Shown: positions 16,424 through 24,766, numbered from the stretch's first letter. The stretch is DNA of 64,000 nucleotides from JADHMP01 sp964386915 (GCA_964386915.1 CAYLUQ010000003.1:79533-143532); one strand, 5' to 3'. Notes: generated by a model from the letters alone, not told the origin. A program made the numbers and translations.

Positions 16424-17095
16424 ATGAAAAAGCTAGTAGAAGCGAAGCATATAACAAAGAATTATGGCTCCATTGAAGTGCTGAAGGGAGTTGATTTATC
16501 CATTAATGAAAATGAAATTGTTGCTATTGTTGGCCCCTCAGGTGCTGGCAAAACCACACTTTTACAAATTTTAGGCACCCTTGATCGACCGGAAAAAAAT
16601 CCGGAAACCCAGCTGCACATTGCCCAACAGAATATCCTGCAATTAAAAGAAGATGAATTAGCCCGTTTTCGCAATACCCAATTGGGTTTTGTGTTTCAAT
16701 TTCATGAACTGTTGCCAGAGTTTACGGCTTTAGAAAATGTTTGTTTACCCACCTGGATTGCTAAAACAAAAACCGAAACTGCACTCAAAAAAGCCAAACA
16801 ACTGTTGGAAGAATTAGGTTTACAAGACCGCATGCACCACAAACCAGATGCTCTTTCGGGAGGCGAACAGCAACGTGTGGCGGTGGCAAGAGCCCTTATT
16901 AATGACCCTAAATTAGTATTGGCCGACGAACCCAGTGGCAACCTCGATTCTGAAAATGCTGAGCAATTGCACTCCCTTTTCTTTCAACTGCGAAAGAAAA
17001 CCCAATGTAGCTTTGTAATTGTGACCCATAACAACACCCTTGCTACTCAAGTAGATCGCGTCATTCGACTAAGCGACGGCAAGATCATCTCATGA
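16424..17095 (+). CDS. LolD/MacB-type ABC transporter ATPase
   Basis: The 223-residue protein is an ABC ATPase of the LolD/FtsE/MacB group. It has Walker A GPSGAGKTTLLQILG, Q-loop GFVFQFHELLPEFTALENV, signature LSGGEQQRVAVARAL and Walker B LVLADEPSGNLDSE, with a switch His in FVIVTHN. LolD would power lipoprotein release from the inner membrane with LolC/LolE-type permeases, which are not in this window, so LolD is a family-level call. The start MKKLVEAKHITK at 16424 is preferred over an in-frame Met 16 codons upstream. It overlaps the next gene by four bases (ATGA). Confidence 0.85.
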   Translation: MKKLVEAKHITKNYGSIEVLKGVDLSINENEIVAIVGPSGAGKTTLLQILGTLDRPEKNPETQLHIAQQNILQLKEDELARFRNTQLGFVFQFHELLPEFTALENVCLPTWIAKTKTETALKKAKQLLEELGLQDRMHHKPDALSGGEQQRVAVARALINDPKLVLADEPSGNLDSENAEQLHSLFFQLRKKTQCSFVIVTHNNTLATQVDRVIRLSDGKIIS

Positions 17096-17856
17096 AAAGA
17101 GCTGAACTGAAAGCCTTTTTAGACGAAAAGGCCCAACGCTATGAACAATCTGATTTTTTAAGTGCTGATCCCATACAGGTGCCGCATCAATTTTCTAAAA
17201 AGGAAGATATTGAAATCATGGCTTTTCTCACCGCAACCATTGCATGGGGCAATCGGCAAAGCATCATAAAAAGCGCCCACAAAATGGGTGCGCTAATGGA
17301 TGGTGCCCCCTTTCAGTTTATATGTCAGCATCAAGAGGAAGATCGAAACCGTTTTCAAGCATTTGTCCACCGTACCTTTAATGGTGAAGATGTATGCTAT
17401 TTTATGAAGGCGCTACAATTTATTTACACTCAAAAAGGAGGATTAGAAGCACTTTTTACACCCTATGCTCAGGCAGCTAGTTTGCATCAGGCTATCCATG
17501 ATTTTAGAACTACATTTTTTAGTTTGCCACATTCAAAAAGAACAGAAAAGCATGTGGCAGACCCCTTAAAAGGATCGGCAGCCAAAAGACTCAATATGTT
17601 TTTACGTTGGATGGTGCGTTCCCCTAAACAAGGAGTTGATTTTGGCTTGTGGACCCAATTGCATCCCCGCCAACTTTCATGCCCCCTTGATGTTCACAGC
17701 GGTAATGTGGCGCGTGCATTGGGGATCCTCTCTCGAAAACAAAACGACCACAAAGCAGTTCTTTTATTGGATGACTACTTAAGAAAACTCGATCCTGAAG
17801 ACCCAGTGAAGTATGATTTTGCCCTTTTTGGCCTTGGGGTTTTTGAACAATTTTGA
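17092..17856 (+). CDS. TIGR02757-family conserved protein
   Basis: The 254-residue protein matches what I know as the TIGR02757 family: an N-terminal LKAFLDEKAQRYE, the FLTATIAWGNRQSIIKSA segment, and LNMFLRWMVRSPKQGVDFG followed by LSCPLDVHSGNVARALG. The last two blocks resemble helix-hairpin-helix DNA glycosylase folds, but no function is established to my knowledge. It overlaps the ABC ATPase gene by four bases, so the two are translationally coupled. There is no signal peptide or membrane segment. Confidence 0.75.
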   Translation: MKRAELKAFLDEKAQRYEQSDFLSADPIQVPHQFSKKEDIEIMAFLTATIAWGNRQSIIKSAHKMGALMDGAPFQFICQHQEEDRNRFQAFVHRTFNGEDVCYFMKALQFIYTQKGGLEALFTPYAQAASLHQAIHDFRTTFFSLPHSKRTEKHVADPLKGSAAKRLNMFLRWMVRSPKQGVDFGLWTQLHPRQLSCPLDVHSGNVARALGILSRKQNDHKAVLLLDDYLRKLDPEDPVKYDFALFGLGVFEQF

Positions 17857-17905
17857 GAAAATGGTTTTCCCCTAGTTTGCGGCCGCTTAAATTAAAATTG
17901 TTTCT

Positions 17906-17913
17906 TATTTTTG
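17906..17913 (+). promoter_or_regulatory. -7 promoter box ahead of the dihydroorotase-like gene
   Basis: TATTTTTG matches TAnnTTTG exactly, 26 bases before the start at 17940. A TTTG lies at 17876-17879, slightly farther upstream than the usual -33 spacing. Confidence 0.4.
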
Positions 17914-17939
17914 CAGTGGCTCCTAACAACCGCTAGTCT

Positions 17940-19193
17940 ATGAAGTTTCTTCTCAAGAACGCCACCCTCATTGATGCTAAAAGCCCTTTTCATTTACAGA
18001 CCCGTGATTTATTGATTGACAACGGCAAACTCATTGCCTTAGGAGAACAACTTGATGAGCAAGACGCTAAAGTGCTTCAGTTTGACAACCTCCATGTTTC
18101 CAACGCTTGGTTTGACCCCTCGGTTTCTTTTGGTGAACCTGGCTATGAAGAGCGAGAAACGCTTGAAAACGGATTGCTAACAGCCGCTAAGAGTGGATTT
18201 GGTGCTGTGCTTTTAAACTCCAATACCCACCCGGCCTTAGACACCCATGCCAGTATCCAGCACCTCTTAAACAAAACAGCTTCAGCTGCCACCAAGCTAT
18301 ATGTTACAGCCGCCTTGAGCAAAGGAGGCCAAGGAGAACAAATTGCAGAATTGAACGACCTTCATGTAGCGGGTGCAAAGGCTTTTGGAGATTACAAAAA
18401 CCAACAACAAAACACCCACCTTTTGCGCATTGCGCTTGACTATGCCCAGTCTTTTGAAGGCATTATTCACGCCTATCCCATGGAAACAAGTTTGAGTCAG
18501 CGTGGACTCATGCACGAAGGTGAACAAAGTATTCATATGGGTGTGCGTGGTATTCCCACTATTGCCGAAACCATTGCCTTGGCTCGAGATCTAGAACTAT
18601 TGGCCTATACAAAAGGCAAAATGCACCTAAACTTTATCAGTTCTGCTAAGGGTGTAGAACTGGTGCGAGAAGCTAAACAAAAAGGACTTAGGGTGAGTGC
18701 TAGCGTGGCATTACCGCACTTGCTATATACAGATATAGAACTGCAAGGGTTTAATAGCGCTTTCAAAATAGAGCCTCCTTTGCGACATAAAGACGACCGA
18801 CAGGCCCTCAGAGCTGCACTCTTAGACGGCACTATTGATATGGTAACCGCTCTGCATGAACCCTTAAATATAGAGTTAAAACAACTTGAATTTGAATATA
18901 GCACTCCCGGTAGCCTTGGCTTAGAAGCTGCCTTTGGTTTGCTCAACAGTATTTTTACACTCGAAAAAACCATTGCTTTTCTCACCCGAGGGAAAACCTT
19001 TTTTGGGATTCCCAACCCTGCTATTAAAGAAGGAGTTGAAGCTGCTTTTACACTTTTTAACCCTACAGAACAATATACGCTAACGGAGGCTCATTTGCAT
19101 TCCACTTCTAAAAACTGCATGCATTTAGGACAACAAATGCAAGGCAAAGTGATTGGTTGCTTAATGGGGAACCAATTTGTTGAAAATAAATAA
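17940..19193 (+). CDS. Dihydroorotase-like protein lacking metal ligands
   Basis: The 417-residue protein follows the amidohydrolase/dihydroorotase (PyrC, multifunctional-complex type) along its length: LLKNATLIDAKSPFHLQTRD, SFGEPGYEERETLENGLLTA, IPTIAETIALARDLELL, and FNSAFKIEPPLRHKDDRQAL. The catalytic positions are changed. The canonical D-x-H-V-H-x-R is D59-P-S61-V-S63-F-G65, the His usually just before the I-S pair is Phe232, and the Asp of the T-D-H-A-P-H motif is Ala304. It is therefore unlikely to bind the usual zinc pair. It may be a structural partner, as noncatalytic dihydroorotase homologues are in some aspartate transcarbamoylase complexes, or have another role. Its stop overlaps the esterase start by one base. 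Confidence 0.8.
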   Translation: MKFLLKNATLIDAKSPFHLQTRDLLIDNGKLIALGEQLDEQDAKVLQFDNLHVSNAWFDPSVSFGEPGYEERETLENGLLTAAKSGFGAVLLNSNTHPALDTHASIQHLLNKTASAATKLYVTAALSKGGQGEQIAELNDLHVAGAKAFGDYKNQQQNTHLLRIALDYAQSFEGIIHAYPMETSLSQRGLMHEGEQSIHMGVRGIPTIAETIALARDLELLAYTKGKMHLNFISSAKGVELVREAKQKGLRVSASVALPHLLYTDIELQGFNSAFKIEPPLRHKDDRQALRAALLDGTIDMVTALHEPLNIELKQLEFEYSTPGSLGLEAAFGLLNSIFTLEKTIAFLTRGKTFFGIPNPAIKEGVEAAFTLFNPTEQYTLTEAHLHSTSKNCMHLGQQMQGKVIGCLMGNQFVENK

Positions 19194-19846
19194 TGGCAGC
19201 TTCCCAACCGCTTCGGTATTTAATCCAAACACCCAAAGAGGCTCAAGATCAATATCCTGCAATTATCCTCTTACACGGATACGGTAGCAATGCAGAAGAT
19301 TTATTTTCATTCACTCCCTATTTACCCCAAGATCATGTCATTATTTCCTTAGAAGCGCCTCATCCCCTCCCCCAAATGGGATCTGCTTGGTATGCCATTC
19401 ATTTTGAGGCTTCTCAAGACCGATGGACCGATGTGCCTCAGGCCAAAGATTCTATGGCTTTGGTTATGGAAAATATGGAACTCCTCATACAAAAACACCA
19501 CCTCAATCCTCGCGATCTCACGCTGCTTGGCTTTAGCCAGGGCGCCATTCTCAGTTGGGCCTTAGCACTCAATCACCCTCTATATTTTAGACGTATAGTG
19601 GCACTAAGTGGCTATGTTAATCAAGATTTAATAGATCAACAAGAAGTCACTTTTTTGGCCTTTGCCTCTCATGGAAAAGCAGATCCGGTGATTCCCTTTG
19701 TATGGGCTGAGAAGAGCATTGCTCCCCTAGTGGCTGCAAATTCAACTATTCGGTTTGAGGCTTTTGAATCTGGACACACTGTGAGTCAAGAAAATTTTTT
19801 GGCGCTTTTAGAGTGGCTAAAAGAAACAACGCTAGGCTACTCATAA
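19193..19846 (+). CDS. Alpha/beta hydrolase, phospholipase/carboxylesterase family
   Basis: The 217-residue protein has a full catalytic set: nucleophile Ser in LLGFSQGAILSWALAL, Asp in HGKADPVIPF, and His in FESGHTVSQEN. An oxyanion segment is ILLHGYGSNAEDLF. It matches small cytosolic carboxylesterases of the acyl-protein-thioesterase type. It has no signal peptide. The start overlaps the previous stop (TAATG), so translation is coupled to the dihydroorotase-like gene. The natural ester is unknown. Confidence 0.88.
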   Translation: MAASQPLRYLIQTPKEAQDQYPAIILLHGYGSNAEDLFSFTPYLPQDHVIISLEAPHPLPQMGSAWYAIHFEASQDRWTDVPQAKDSMALVMENMELLIQKHHLNPRDLTLLGFSQGAILSWALALNHPLYFRRIVALSGYVNQDLIDQQEVTFLAFASHGKADPVIPFVWAEKSIAPLVAANSTIRFEAFESGHTVSQENFLALLEWLKETTLGYS

Positions 19847-20295
19847 ACGAGTGCCAAGGGCTTAAAAGAAAATCCCTCTGGCGAATCTGCATACCAAACA
19901 AGCAATTCCCCTGCCCTTTTTTGATTGTTAAATCGTGTAATTAACCAGTGTTCATTCAACACATGTGTTTTTTCTAATAGCACAACTCCCTCCAGGTTTT
20001 CACTTGGAAATAAAAAGTTAGGTTGTTCTTTGTGCTGCTGAAGTAATGCTTTTTGAATTTGTTCTCTGTAGGCTTCAACAGCTTTACCAGTAGGGGCTGA
20101 TTTTAAGGTAAATAAAACCGCTTGTGCTGCTTGATTTCGGGCATCTTGTAAATCTTTCTTAAGAAGTTTAAGTTCTTTATTCTGGTTCTGTAAAAGCGCT
20201 TCTTGAAAATTTAAAATTTTATTGGTATTGAAGATTTGAAACAGCAAAATCAAAAAAACAAAGCAAAGGAGATAAATGAGAATTTTTATTTTCAT
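19837..20295 (-). CDS. Membrane-anchored coiled-coil protein of unknown function
   Basis: The 152-residue product has one N-terminal hydrophobic segment (ILIYLLCFVFLILLFQIF), then a helical, probably coiled-coil stretch (FQEALLQNQNKELKLLKKDL and onward to about residue 80). A C-terminal part with beta-like pattern (VVLLEKTHVLNEHWLITRF) ends the protein. I do not recognise a family. The layout suggests a periplasm-facing anchored protein. It is encoded five bases after the MBL gene on the same strand and overlaps the convergent esterase gene by ten bases. Confidence 0.6.
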   Translation of the reverse strand: MKIKILIYLLCFVFLILLFQIFNTNKILNFQEALLQNQNKELKLLKKDLQDARNQAAQAVLFTLKSAPTGKAVEAYREQIQKALLQQHKEQPNFLFPSENLEGVVLLEKTHVLNEHWLITRFNNQKRAGELLVWYADSPEGFSFKPLALVYE

Positions 20296-20300
20296 AGCAA

Positions 20301-21071
20301 TTAAGAAGAATGTATGGTGAGGGTGTCATAGGCTAAAAAAACAGAAGGAGGCAACAACTTAGAAACTTCCTGATGAAAGCCCATTAGGTGGCTAATATGG
20401 GTCAAATAGGCAGTTTTAGGATTTATTTTTTTGATGAGTGCAAGGGCTTCTTCCAAATTGAGGTGATTGGCATGAGGTTCAATACGCAAAGCACTCAACA
20501 CCAAAACATCCAAATGTTGAAGTTTAGCACATTCGTGTTCTGCAATAGTTTTGACATCAGTCAGATAGGCAAAATTACCTATGCGATAGCACATAACTGG
20601 AAGTTTATTGTGTAGCACAGCAACGGGAATTACCTCTTTATTGCCAAGCTCAAAAGGCTCTTCTGCGTTAATTTGGTGTACTTCAACAGAGGGGGCACCT
20701 GGATATTTATTATGTTCTGAAAATATATAGGTAAAGCGATGCGCTAAATTTTGATGAACGCTCTCTGTTAAATAGATGGGAATATTCCCTTGCCGAAAAA
20801 AAAACGGCCTAATATCATCAAGTCCGGCGGTATGGTCGGCGTGTTCGTGGGTAAATAATAGGCCGTCTAATTTTTGGAGACCACAACGCAGCATTTGTTG
20901 TCTAAAATCAGGGCCACAATCGATCACATAACTGTAGTGCTCCCATTGCAGTAAAACAGAAACCCGCAAACGTTTGTCTTTAGGATCTTCACTCAAACAC
21001 ACCGGATGGTCACTACCGATAACGGGAATCCCTTGTGATGTTCCGGTGCCGAGAAAAGTAATTTTTAGCAT
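20301..21071 (-). CDS. MBL-fold metallohydrolase (PhnP-like)
   Basis: The 256-residue protein begins LKITFLGTGTSQGIPVIG and has the metal motif FTHEHADHTAGLDDIRPFF, then LPVMCYRIGNFAYLTDVKTI and LTHISHLMGFHQ. These are features of the PhnP/phosphodiesterase branch of the metallo-beta-lactamase fold, which cleaves cyclic phosphate or related phosphodiesters. The exact substrate is unknown. I prefer the start at 21069-21071 (MLKITFLG); an in-frame Met four codons upstream is possible. A consensus promoter box lies ten bases from this start. Confidence 0.85.
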   Translation of the reverse strand: MLKITFLGTGTSQGIPVIGSDHPVCLSEDPKDKRLRVSVLLQWEHYSYVIDCGPDFRQQMLRCGLQKLDGLLFTHEHADHTAGLDDIRPFFFRQGNIPIYLTESVHQNLAHRFTYIFSEHNKYPGAPSVEVHQINAEEPFELGNKEVIPVAVLHNKLPVMCYRIGNFAYLTDVKTIAEHECAKLQHLDVLVLSALRIEPHANHLNLEEALALIKKINPKTAYLTHISHLMGFHQEVSKLLPPSVFLAYDTLTIHSS

Positions 21072-21080
21072 GATTGAAAA

Positions 21081-21088
21081 CAAAGGTA
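21081..21088 (-). promoter_or_regulatory. -7 promoter box for the MBL gene, near-leaderless
   Basis: Read on the minus strand the sequence is TACCTTTG, an exact TAnnTTTG. It is only nine bases from the chosen ATG at 21071 and overlaps the alternative ATG at 21083, which argues for the later start and a very short or absent leader. Confidence 0.45.
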
Positions 21089-21118
21089 ATTAAATGTGGA
21101 TTTAATGAGTCGAATTTG

Positions 21119-21126
21119 TATTTTTG
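21119..21126 (+). promoter_or_regulatory. -7 promoter box for the 483-residue conserved gene
   Basis: TATTTTTG is an exact TAnnTTTG match, 24 bases before the ATG at 21151. It lies back to back with the divergent box at 21081-21088. Confidence 0.45.
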
Positions 21127-21150
21127 AGTTCTACATAACCTCACACTCTA

Positions 21151-22602
21151 ATGGCGGTAGAAATTTTAGGAGACCAAGGCTTTAACAATACCCCTTCTAT
21201 AGAAGCGAAAGCGCTAAGAATCAACCTCAACCCCTACATTTACGGAACTTTTGCAGAAATTGGAGCAGGCCAAGAAGTTGCCCGCCATTTTTTTAGAGTG
21301 GGTGGTGCTTCGGGCACCATTGCCAAAACCATTAGTGCCTACGACAAAAATTTTAGTGATACTATTTATGGTGAAGAAGAGGATGGTCGCTATGTAACCG
21401 AAGCCCGACTGCACAAAATGTTGGTCTATGAAATGGGACTTTTGGAAGATCGAATTCCCAAAGACAAGAATCCGGATAAAATGTTCTTTACGCTCGCAAA
21501 TACTGTAGCAACCATAGATTTTGCGAAGAAATATAAAGGTCACGGTTGGATGGGTATTCGCTTTCAAGCTGCGCCTTCACAACCCTATAACGATATTGTT
21601 CTACACGTTCGCTTTCATCATGTAGAAGCTCGCTTGCAACAAGAAGTGTTGGGCATCATGGGGGTGAATTTAGTCTATGGCGCCTTCTATAAACACGACG
21701 ATCCAAAGAAAATCTTAAAATATCTCTACGATCATATTGATACCGATGCTGTTGAAATTGACACCATCAATTTTTCTGGCCCTTTGTTTAAAAATGTAGA
21801 TAACCGTTTGATCAGCTTACAACTTATTCGCAATGGCATGACCGATGCGGTGATGTTTGATTCGCATGGCAATAATATCCTTCCTGCTCGAATCCTTTAC
21901 AAGAAAAACATCTTGGCTTTTAGAGGTAGTTTCCGACCCGTGACCAAGGTGAATATTGATATGTATGAGAAATCACTCAATATTTTTAGTCGAGAACCCA
22001 ATGTAAATCACGATAAAACCGAAGTCATTTTTGAAATTACACTATCCAATTTAAGGGCCCAAGGTGAAATTGATGAAACCGACTTTATGGAACGCGCCAA
22101 ACTGTTGTGCTCCTTAGGACATACCGTGATGATTTCTAACTTCAAGGAGTACTATCGTTTAGTCGATTATTTCTCGCACTATACCAAAGAGCAAGTAGCC
22201 TTGGCAATGGGTGTAAATAATTTTGTAGAAATTTTTGACGAACATTATTACCAAGACCTTAGCGGTGGTATTTTGGAAGCGTTTGGAAAACTATTCTACA
22301 ACAACCTAAAGGTCTATCTCTACCCCATGAAAGACGAACAAACTGGGGAAATTATCAACAGCAACAACTTGAAGCTACACCCTCGTATGAAGGATTTTTA
22401 TAAATTCTTCAAATACAACAACAAAGTGGTAGACATTTTTGATTTTGAACCTGAATATCTAGATATTTTCTCTAGAGACATACTAGAAAAAATAAGAACC
22501 AATCAAGCCGGTTGGGAAAGTCAGCTTCCAGAAGGAATTGCCGACATAATTCAAAAAGAGAAAATGTTTGGGTTAAACAAATCCAAAAGTATTGCCAAAT
22601 AA
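21151..22602 (+). CDS. Large conserved soluble protein of unknown function
   Basis: The 483-residue protein has no signal peptide, membrane helix or catalytic motif I can name. Segments such as GTFAEIGAGQEVARHFFRVG, HGWMGIRFQAAPSQPYNDIV and FSREPNVNHDKTEVIFEITL look strongly constrained, and I believe homologues are widespread in flavobacteria, where some are labelled as nucleotide adenylyltransferases. I see no HxGH or other nucleotidyltransferase motif to support that label. The gene is single, with its own promoter box, and is divergent from the MBL hydrolase gene. Confidence 0.75.
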   Translation: MAVEILGDQGFNNTPSIEAKALRINLNPYIYGTFAEIGAGQEVARHFFRVGGASGTIAKTISAYDKNFSDTIYGEEEDGRYVTEARLHKMLVYEMGLLEDRIPKDKNPDKMFFTLANTVATIDFAKKYKGHGWMGIRFQAAPSQPYNDIVLHVRFHHVEARLQQEVLGIMGVNLVYGAFYKHDDPKKILKYLYDHIDTDAVEIDTINFSGPLFKNVDNRLISLQLIRNGMTDAVMFDSHGNNILPARILYKKNILAFRGSFRPVTKVNIDMYEKSLNIFSREPNVNHDKTEVIFEITLSNLRAQGEIDETDFMERAKLLCSLGHTVMISNFKEYYRLVDYFSHYTKEQVALAMGVNNFVEIFDEHYYQDLSGGILEAFGKLFYNNLKVYLYPMKDEQTGEIINSNNLKLHPRMKDFYKFFKYNNKVVDIFDFEPEYLDIFSRDILEKIRTNQAGWESQLPEGIADIIQKEKMFGLNKSKSIAK

Positions 22603-22608
22603 ACTGGC

Positions 22609-23064
22609 TTAGCCTGCTAGAATTTGAGCAGTGTGCTCTTTTGTTTTCACCTTGTCTATAACACGTTCAATAATTCCCTTTTCGTCAATAATGAATGTTA
22701 CACGGTGAATTCCGTCATATTCTTTTCCCATAAATTTTTTAGGTCCCCAAACTCCAAACGCCTCTATGAGTTGTTTGTCTGTATCGGCCAATAACGGATA
22801 GGGAAAGTTAAACTTTGTGGCAAAATTAAGCTGTTGCTTTACCGTATCGGCACTCACGCCTAAAATTTGATAGCCGTGGTTTTGAAGAGTGGCGTAGTTT
22901 TCGCTTAAGTTACACGCCTCGGCGGTGCAGCCCGGAGTATTGGCTTTAGGATAGAAAAAAACAATGAGTTTTTTTCCTAAAAAGTCACTGAGTTGGTGTT
23001 GATTGCCATTTTGGTCTTGAGCAGAAAAGTCTGGTGCCTTATCGCCTACCTTTAGTGTTTTCAT
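22609..23064 (-). CDS. bcp: Thioredoxin-dependent peroxiredoxin (Bcp/PrxQ)
   Basis: The 151-residue protein has the PrxQ active site FFYPKANTPGCTAEACN, with peroxidatic Cys46 and resolving Cys51 five residues later, as in two-Cys Bcp. VSADTVKQQLNFATKF and a conserved Trp-containing EAFGVWGPKKFMG follow. It reduces hydroperoxides using thioredoxin. An ATG two codons upstream (23070) is an alternative start. It is divergent from nth. Confidence 0.93.
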   Translation of the reverse strand: MKTLKVGDKAPDFSAQDQNGNQHQLSDFLGKKLIVFFYPKANTPGCTAEACNLSENYATLQNHGYQILGVSADTVKQQLNFATKFNFPYPLLADTDKQLIEAFGVWGPKKFMGKEYDGIHRVTFIIDEKGIIERVIDKVKTKEHTAQILAG

Positions 23065-23103
23065 TAGCATAGCTTTTGTATTTTCGAAGAAACAAAATTT
23101 CTA

Positions 23104-23763
23104 ATGAATAAAAAAGAAAAAGTAGCCTTTGTGATCAAAACCCTAGAGGAACTCTATCCTGAAATTCCAATTCCCTTAGACCACTCTGACCCCTACACCC
23201 TTCTTATTGCCGTTTTGCTGTCCGCACAGAGCACTGATGTTCGCGTAAATCAAATTACTCCCCTACTCTTTAATCGTGCCAAAACCCCACAAGAAATGGT
23301 ACAACTCACCCCAGAAGAAATTAGAGATATTATTCGTCCAGTGGGACTTTCGCCCATGAAATCAAAAGGAATTTATGAATTGTCTCATATCTTATTAGAC
23401 CAACACCAAGGGCAGGTTCCTCAAGATTTTGAGGCCCTTGAGGCCTTGCCGGCCGTGGGCCATAAAACTGCCAGTGTGGTTATGGCACAGGCGTTTGGTG
23501 TGCCCGCTTTTCCCGTAGACACCCATATTCATCGATTGCTCTATCGATGGGGGTTTTCAAACGGCAAAAATGTGGTGCAAACAGAAAAAGATGCTAAACG
23601 ACTATTTCCGAAAGAAAAATGGAACGATTTGCACCTTCAGATCATTTGGTATGGCAGAGAATATTCACCCGCAAGAGGATGGCAGCTAGAACGCGATATT
23701 ATTACCAGAACAATTGGAAGAAAGTCTGTAATTAACGCTCAATTAAAAAAAGTTAATTCTTAA
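23104..23763 (+). CDS. nth: Endonuclease III homologue without Fe-S cluster
   Basis: The 219-residue protein carries the helix-hairpin-helix LEALPAVGHKTASVVMAQAFG with catalytic Lys121, and FPVDTHIHRLLYRWGF with Asp139, as in endonuclease III. It should excise oxidised pyrimidines and nick the strand. The protein contains no cysteine at all, so the C-terminal four-Cys [4Fe-4S] motif of E. coli Nth is absent; the C-terminus instead reads WYGREYSPARGWQLERDI. I believe this is usual in Bacteroidota Nth. It is convergent with a small gene at 23753. Confidence 0.92.
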   Translation: MNKKEKVAFVIKTLEELYPEIPIPLDHSDPYTLLIAVLLSAQSTDVRVNQITPLLFNRAKTPQEMVQLTPEEIRDIIRPVGLSPMKSKGIYELSHILLDQHQGQVPQDFEALEALPAVGHKTASVVMAQAFGVPAFPVDTHIHRLLYRWGFSNGKNVVQTEKDAKRLFPKEKWNDLHLQIIWYGREYSPARGWQLERDIITRTIGRKSVINAQLKKVNS

Positions 23764-23899
23764 AATGCAACTCTTCAAAAGGATGCTTGGCTCGATAACT
23801 TTTGGAAAAAGCCATAATCCTTTTTAGGGTTTTAGCGCGTTGCTTTTCCGATCTGAGGTTTTTCGATAAAGAAGAATAATCTGAGTAGTTTTTTTCCAT
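23753..23899 (-). CDS. Small basic protein downstream of the sigma factor gene
   Basis: An ATG at 23897-23899 opens a 48-residue frame beginning MEKNYSDYSSLSKNLRSEK and ending HPFEELHFKN. It is rich in Lys, Arg and Ser and has no membrane segment. It lies in the same frame as, and 48 bases after, the stop of the ECF sigma gene, and the codons between are also open. It could be a separate small gene in the sigma operon or a former extension of it. No family is recognised; a regulatory role is only suggested by position. Confidence 0.4.
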   Translation of the reverse strand: MEKNYSDYSSLSKNLRSEKQRAKTLKRIMAFSKSYRAKHPFEELHFKN

Positions 23900-23947
23900 T
23901 AAAGCTTGTTTATACTCTAATAACGGAAAAAAAGGGTGACTATTGTG

Positions 23948-24535
23948 CTAGATCAGATTAATTTTGTTCTCTTCTATGAGCTTTCTTAAATTGATAATTG
24001 CATAACGCATTCGGCCTAGAGCAGTATTAATACTTACTTGAGTTTGCTCGGCAATTTCCTTAAAACTCAAATCGCGATACAAACGCATATGGAGTACCTC
24101 ACGTTGATCGTCTGGCAACTCTTCTACCAAACGCTGAAGGTCCTCTATAATTTGGTCATTTACCAAAAGACTTTCCACATTAGGGGTTCCATCTCCAATG
24201 ATTTGAAAGATATCAAAATCGTCTTTGGTTTCTAGTGCAGGAATTCTGTTTTTCTTTCTAAAAAAATCAATTACAAGGTTATGAGCAATGCGCATCACCC
24301 AAGGCAAGAACTTACCTTCTTCATTATAGACCCCATTTTTGAGCGTTTTTACAACTTTAATAAAGGTTTCTTGAAAAATATCTTCTGCGGTTTCGCGGTC
24401 TAAAACTTTGGAATAAATAAAGTTAAAGATACGTTGCTCGTGCTTTTTAATTAAAAATTCAAGAGCTAATTCATCACCCTCAATATAATGGGAAACGAGA
24501 AGGGCATCTGGAGTTTGGATTTGGAGTGTTTGCAT
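23948..24535 (-). CDS. ECF-type RNA polymerase sigma factor
   Basis: The 195-residue protein shows sigma-70 region 2 (LALEFLIKKHEQRIFNFIYS, then AEDIFQETFIKVVKTL and the -10-binding MRIAHNLVIDFFRKKNR) and region 4 (LPDDQREVLHMRLYRDLSFK, then an HTH EIAEQTQVSINTALGRMRYA). It is an extracytoplasmic-function sigma factor of the kind Bacteroidota carry outside SusC/D loci. No anti-sigma membrane protein is encoded beside it; only a small 48-residue frame follows. I start at MQTLQIQTPDA; an ATG seven codons upstream is possible. Confidence 0.88.
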   Translation of the reverse strand: MQTLQIQTPDALLVSHYIEGDELALEFLIKKHEQRIFNFIYSKVLDRETAEDIFQETFIKVVKTLKNGVYNEEGKFLPWVMRIAHNLVIDFFRKKNRIPALETKDDFDIFQIIGDGTPNVESLLVNDQIIEDLQRLVEELPDDQREVLHMRLYRDLSFKEIAEQTQVSINTALGRMRYAIINLRKLIEENKINLI

Positions 24536-24766
24536 AATAAAAACTACTTTTTGCAATTAAATTGCGGTTAGAATTCCGTTAAAAAATCAAAGTAGTTTTT
24601 TGCGTATAGGCAGTGCTATTTTGTTCAAAGATATAAAAAAAATAAACGAACCTTCTTTTTTAAATCAAAAACACGTTTTCAAAAGCCCTCATTTCTTCAA
24701 AGATTGAAGAAGAGATAGGCATTAGTCTAGAGATAAAATTGTATTTTGTGCCCTTTTATTTTTGGC

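Noticed and set aside
18605..19015. 136-codon minus-strand frame inside the dihydroorotase-like gene
   Set aside because: It is antisense to well-conserved coding sequence, and its composition is that of a shadow frame.
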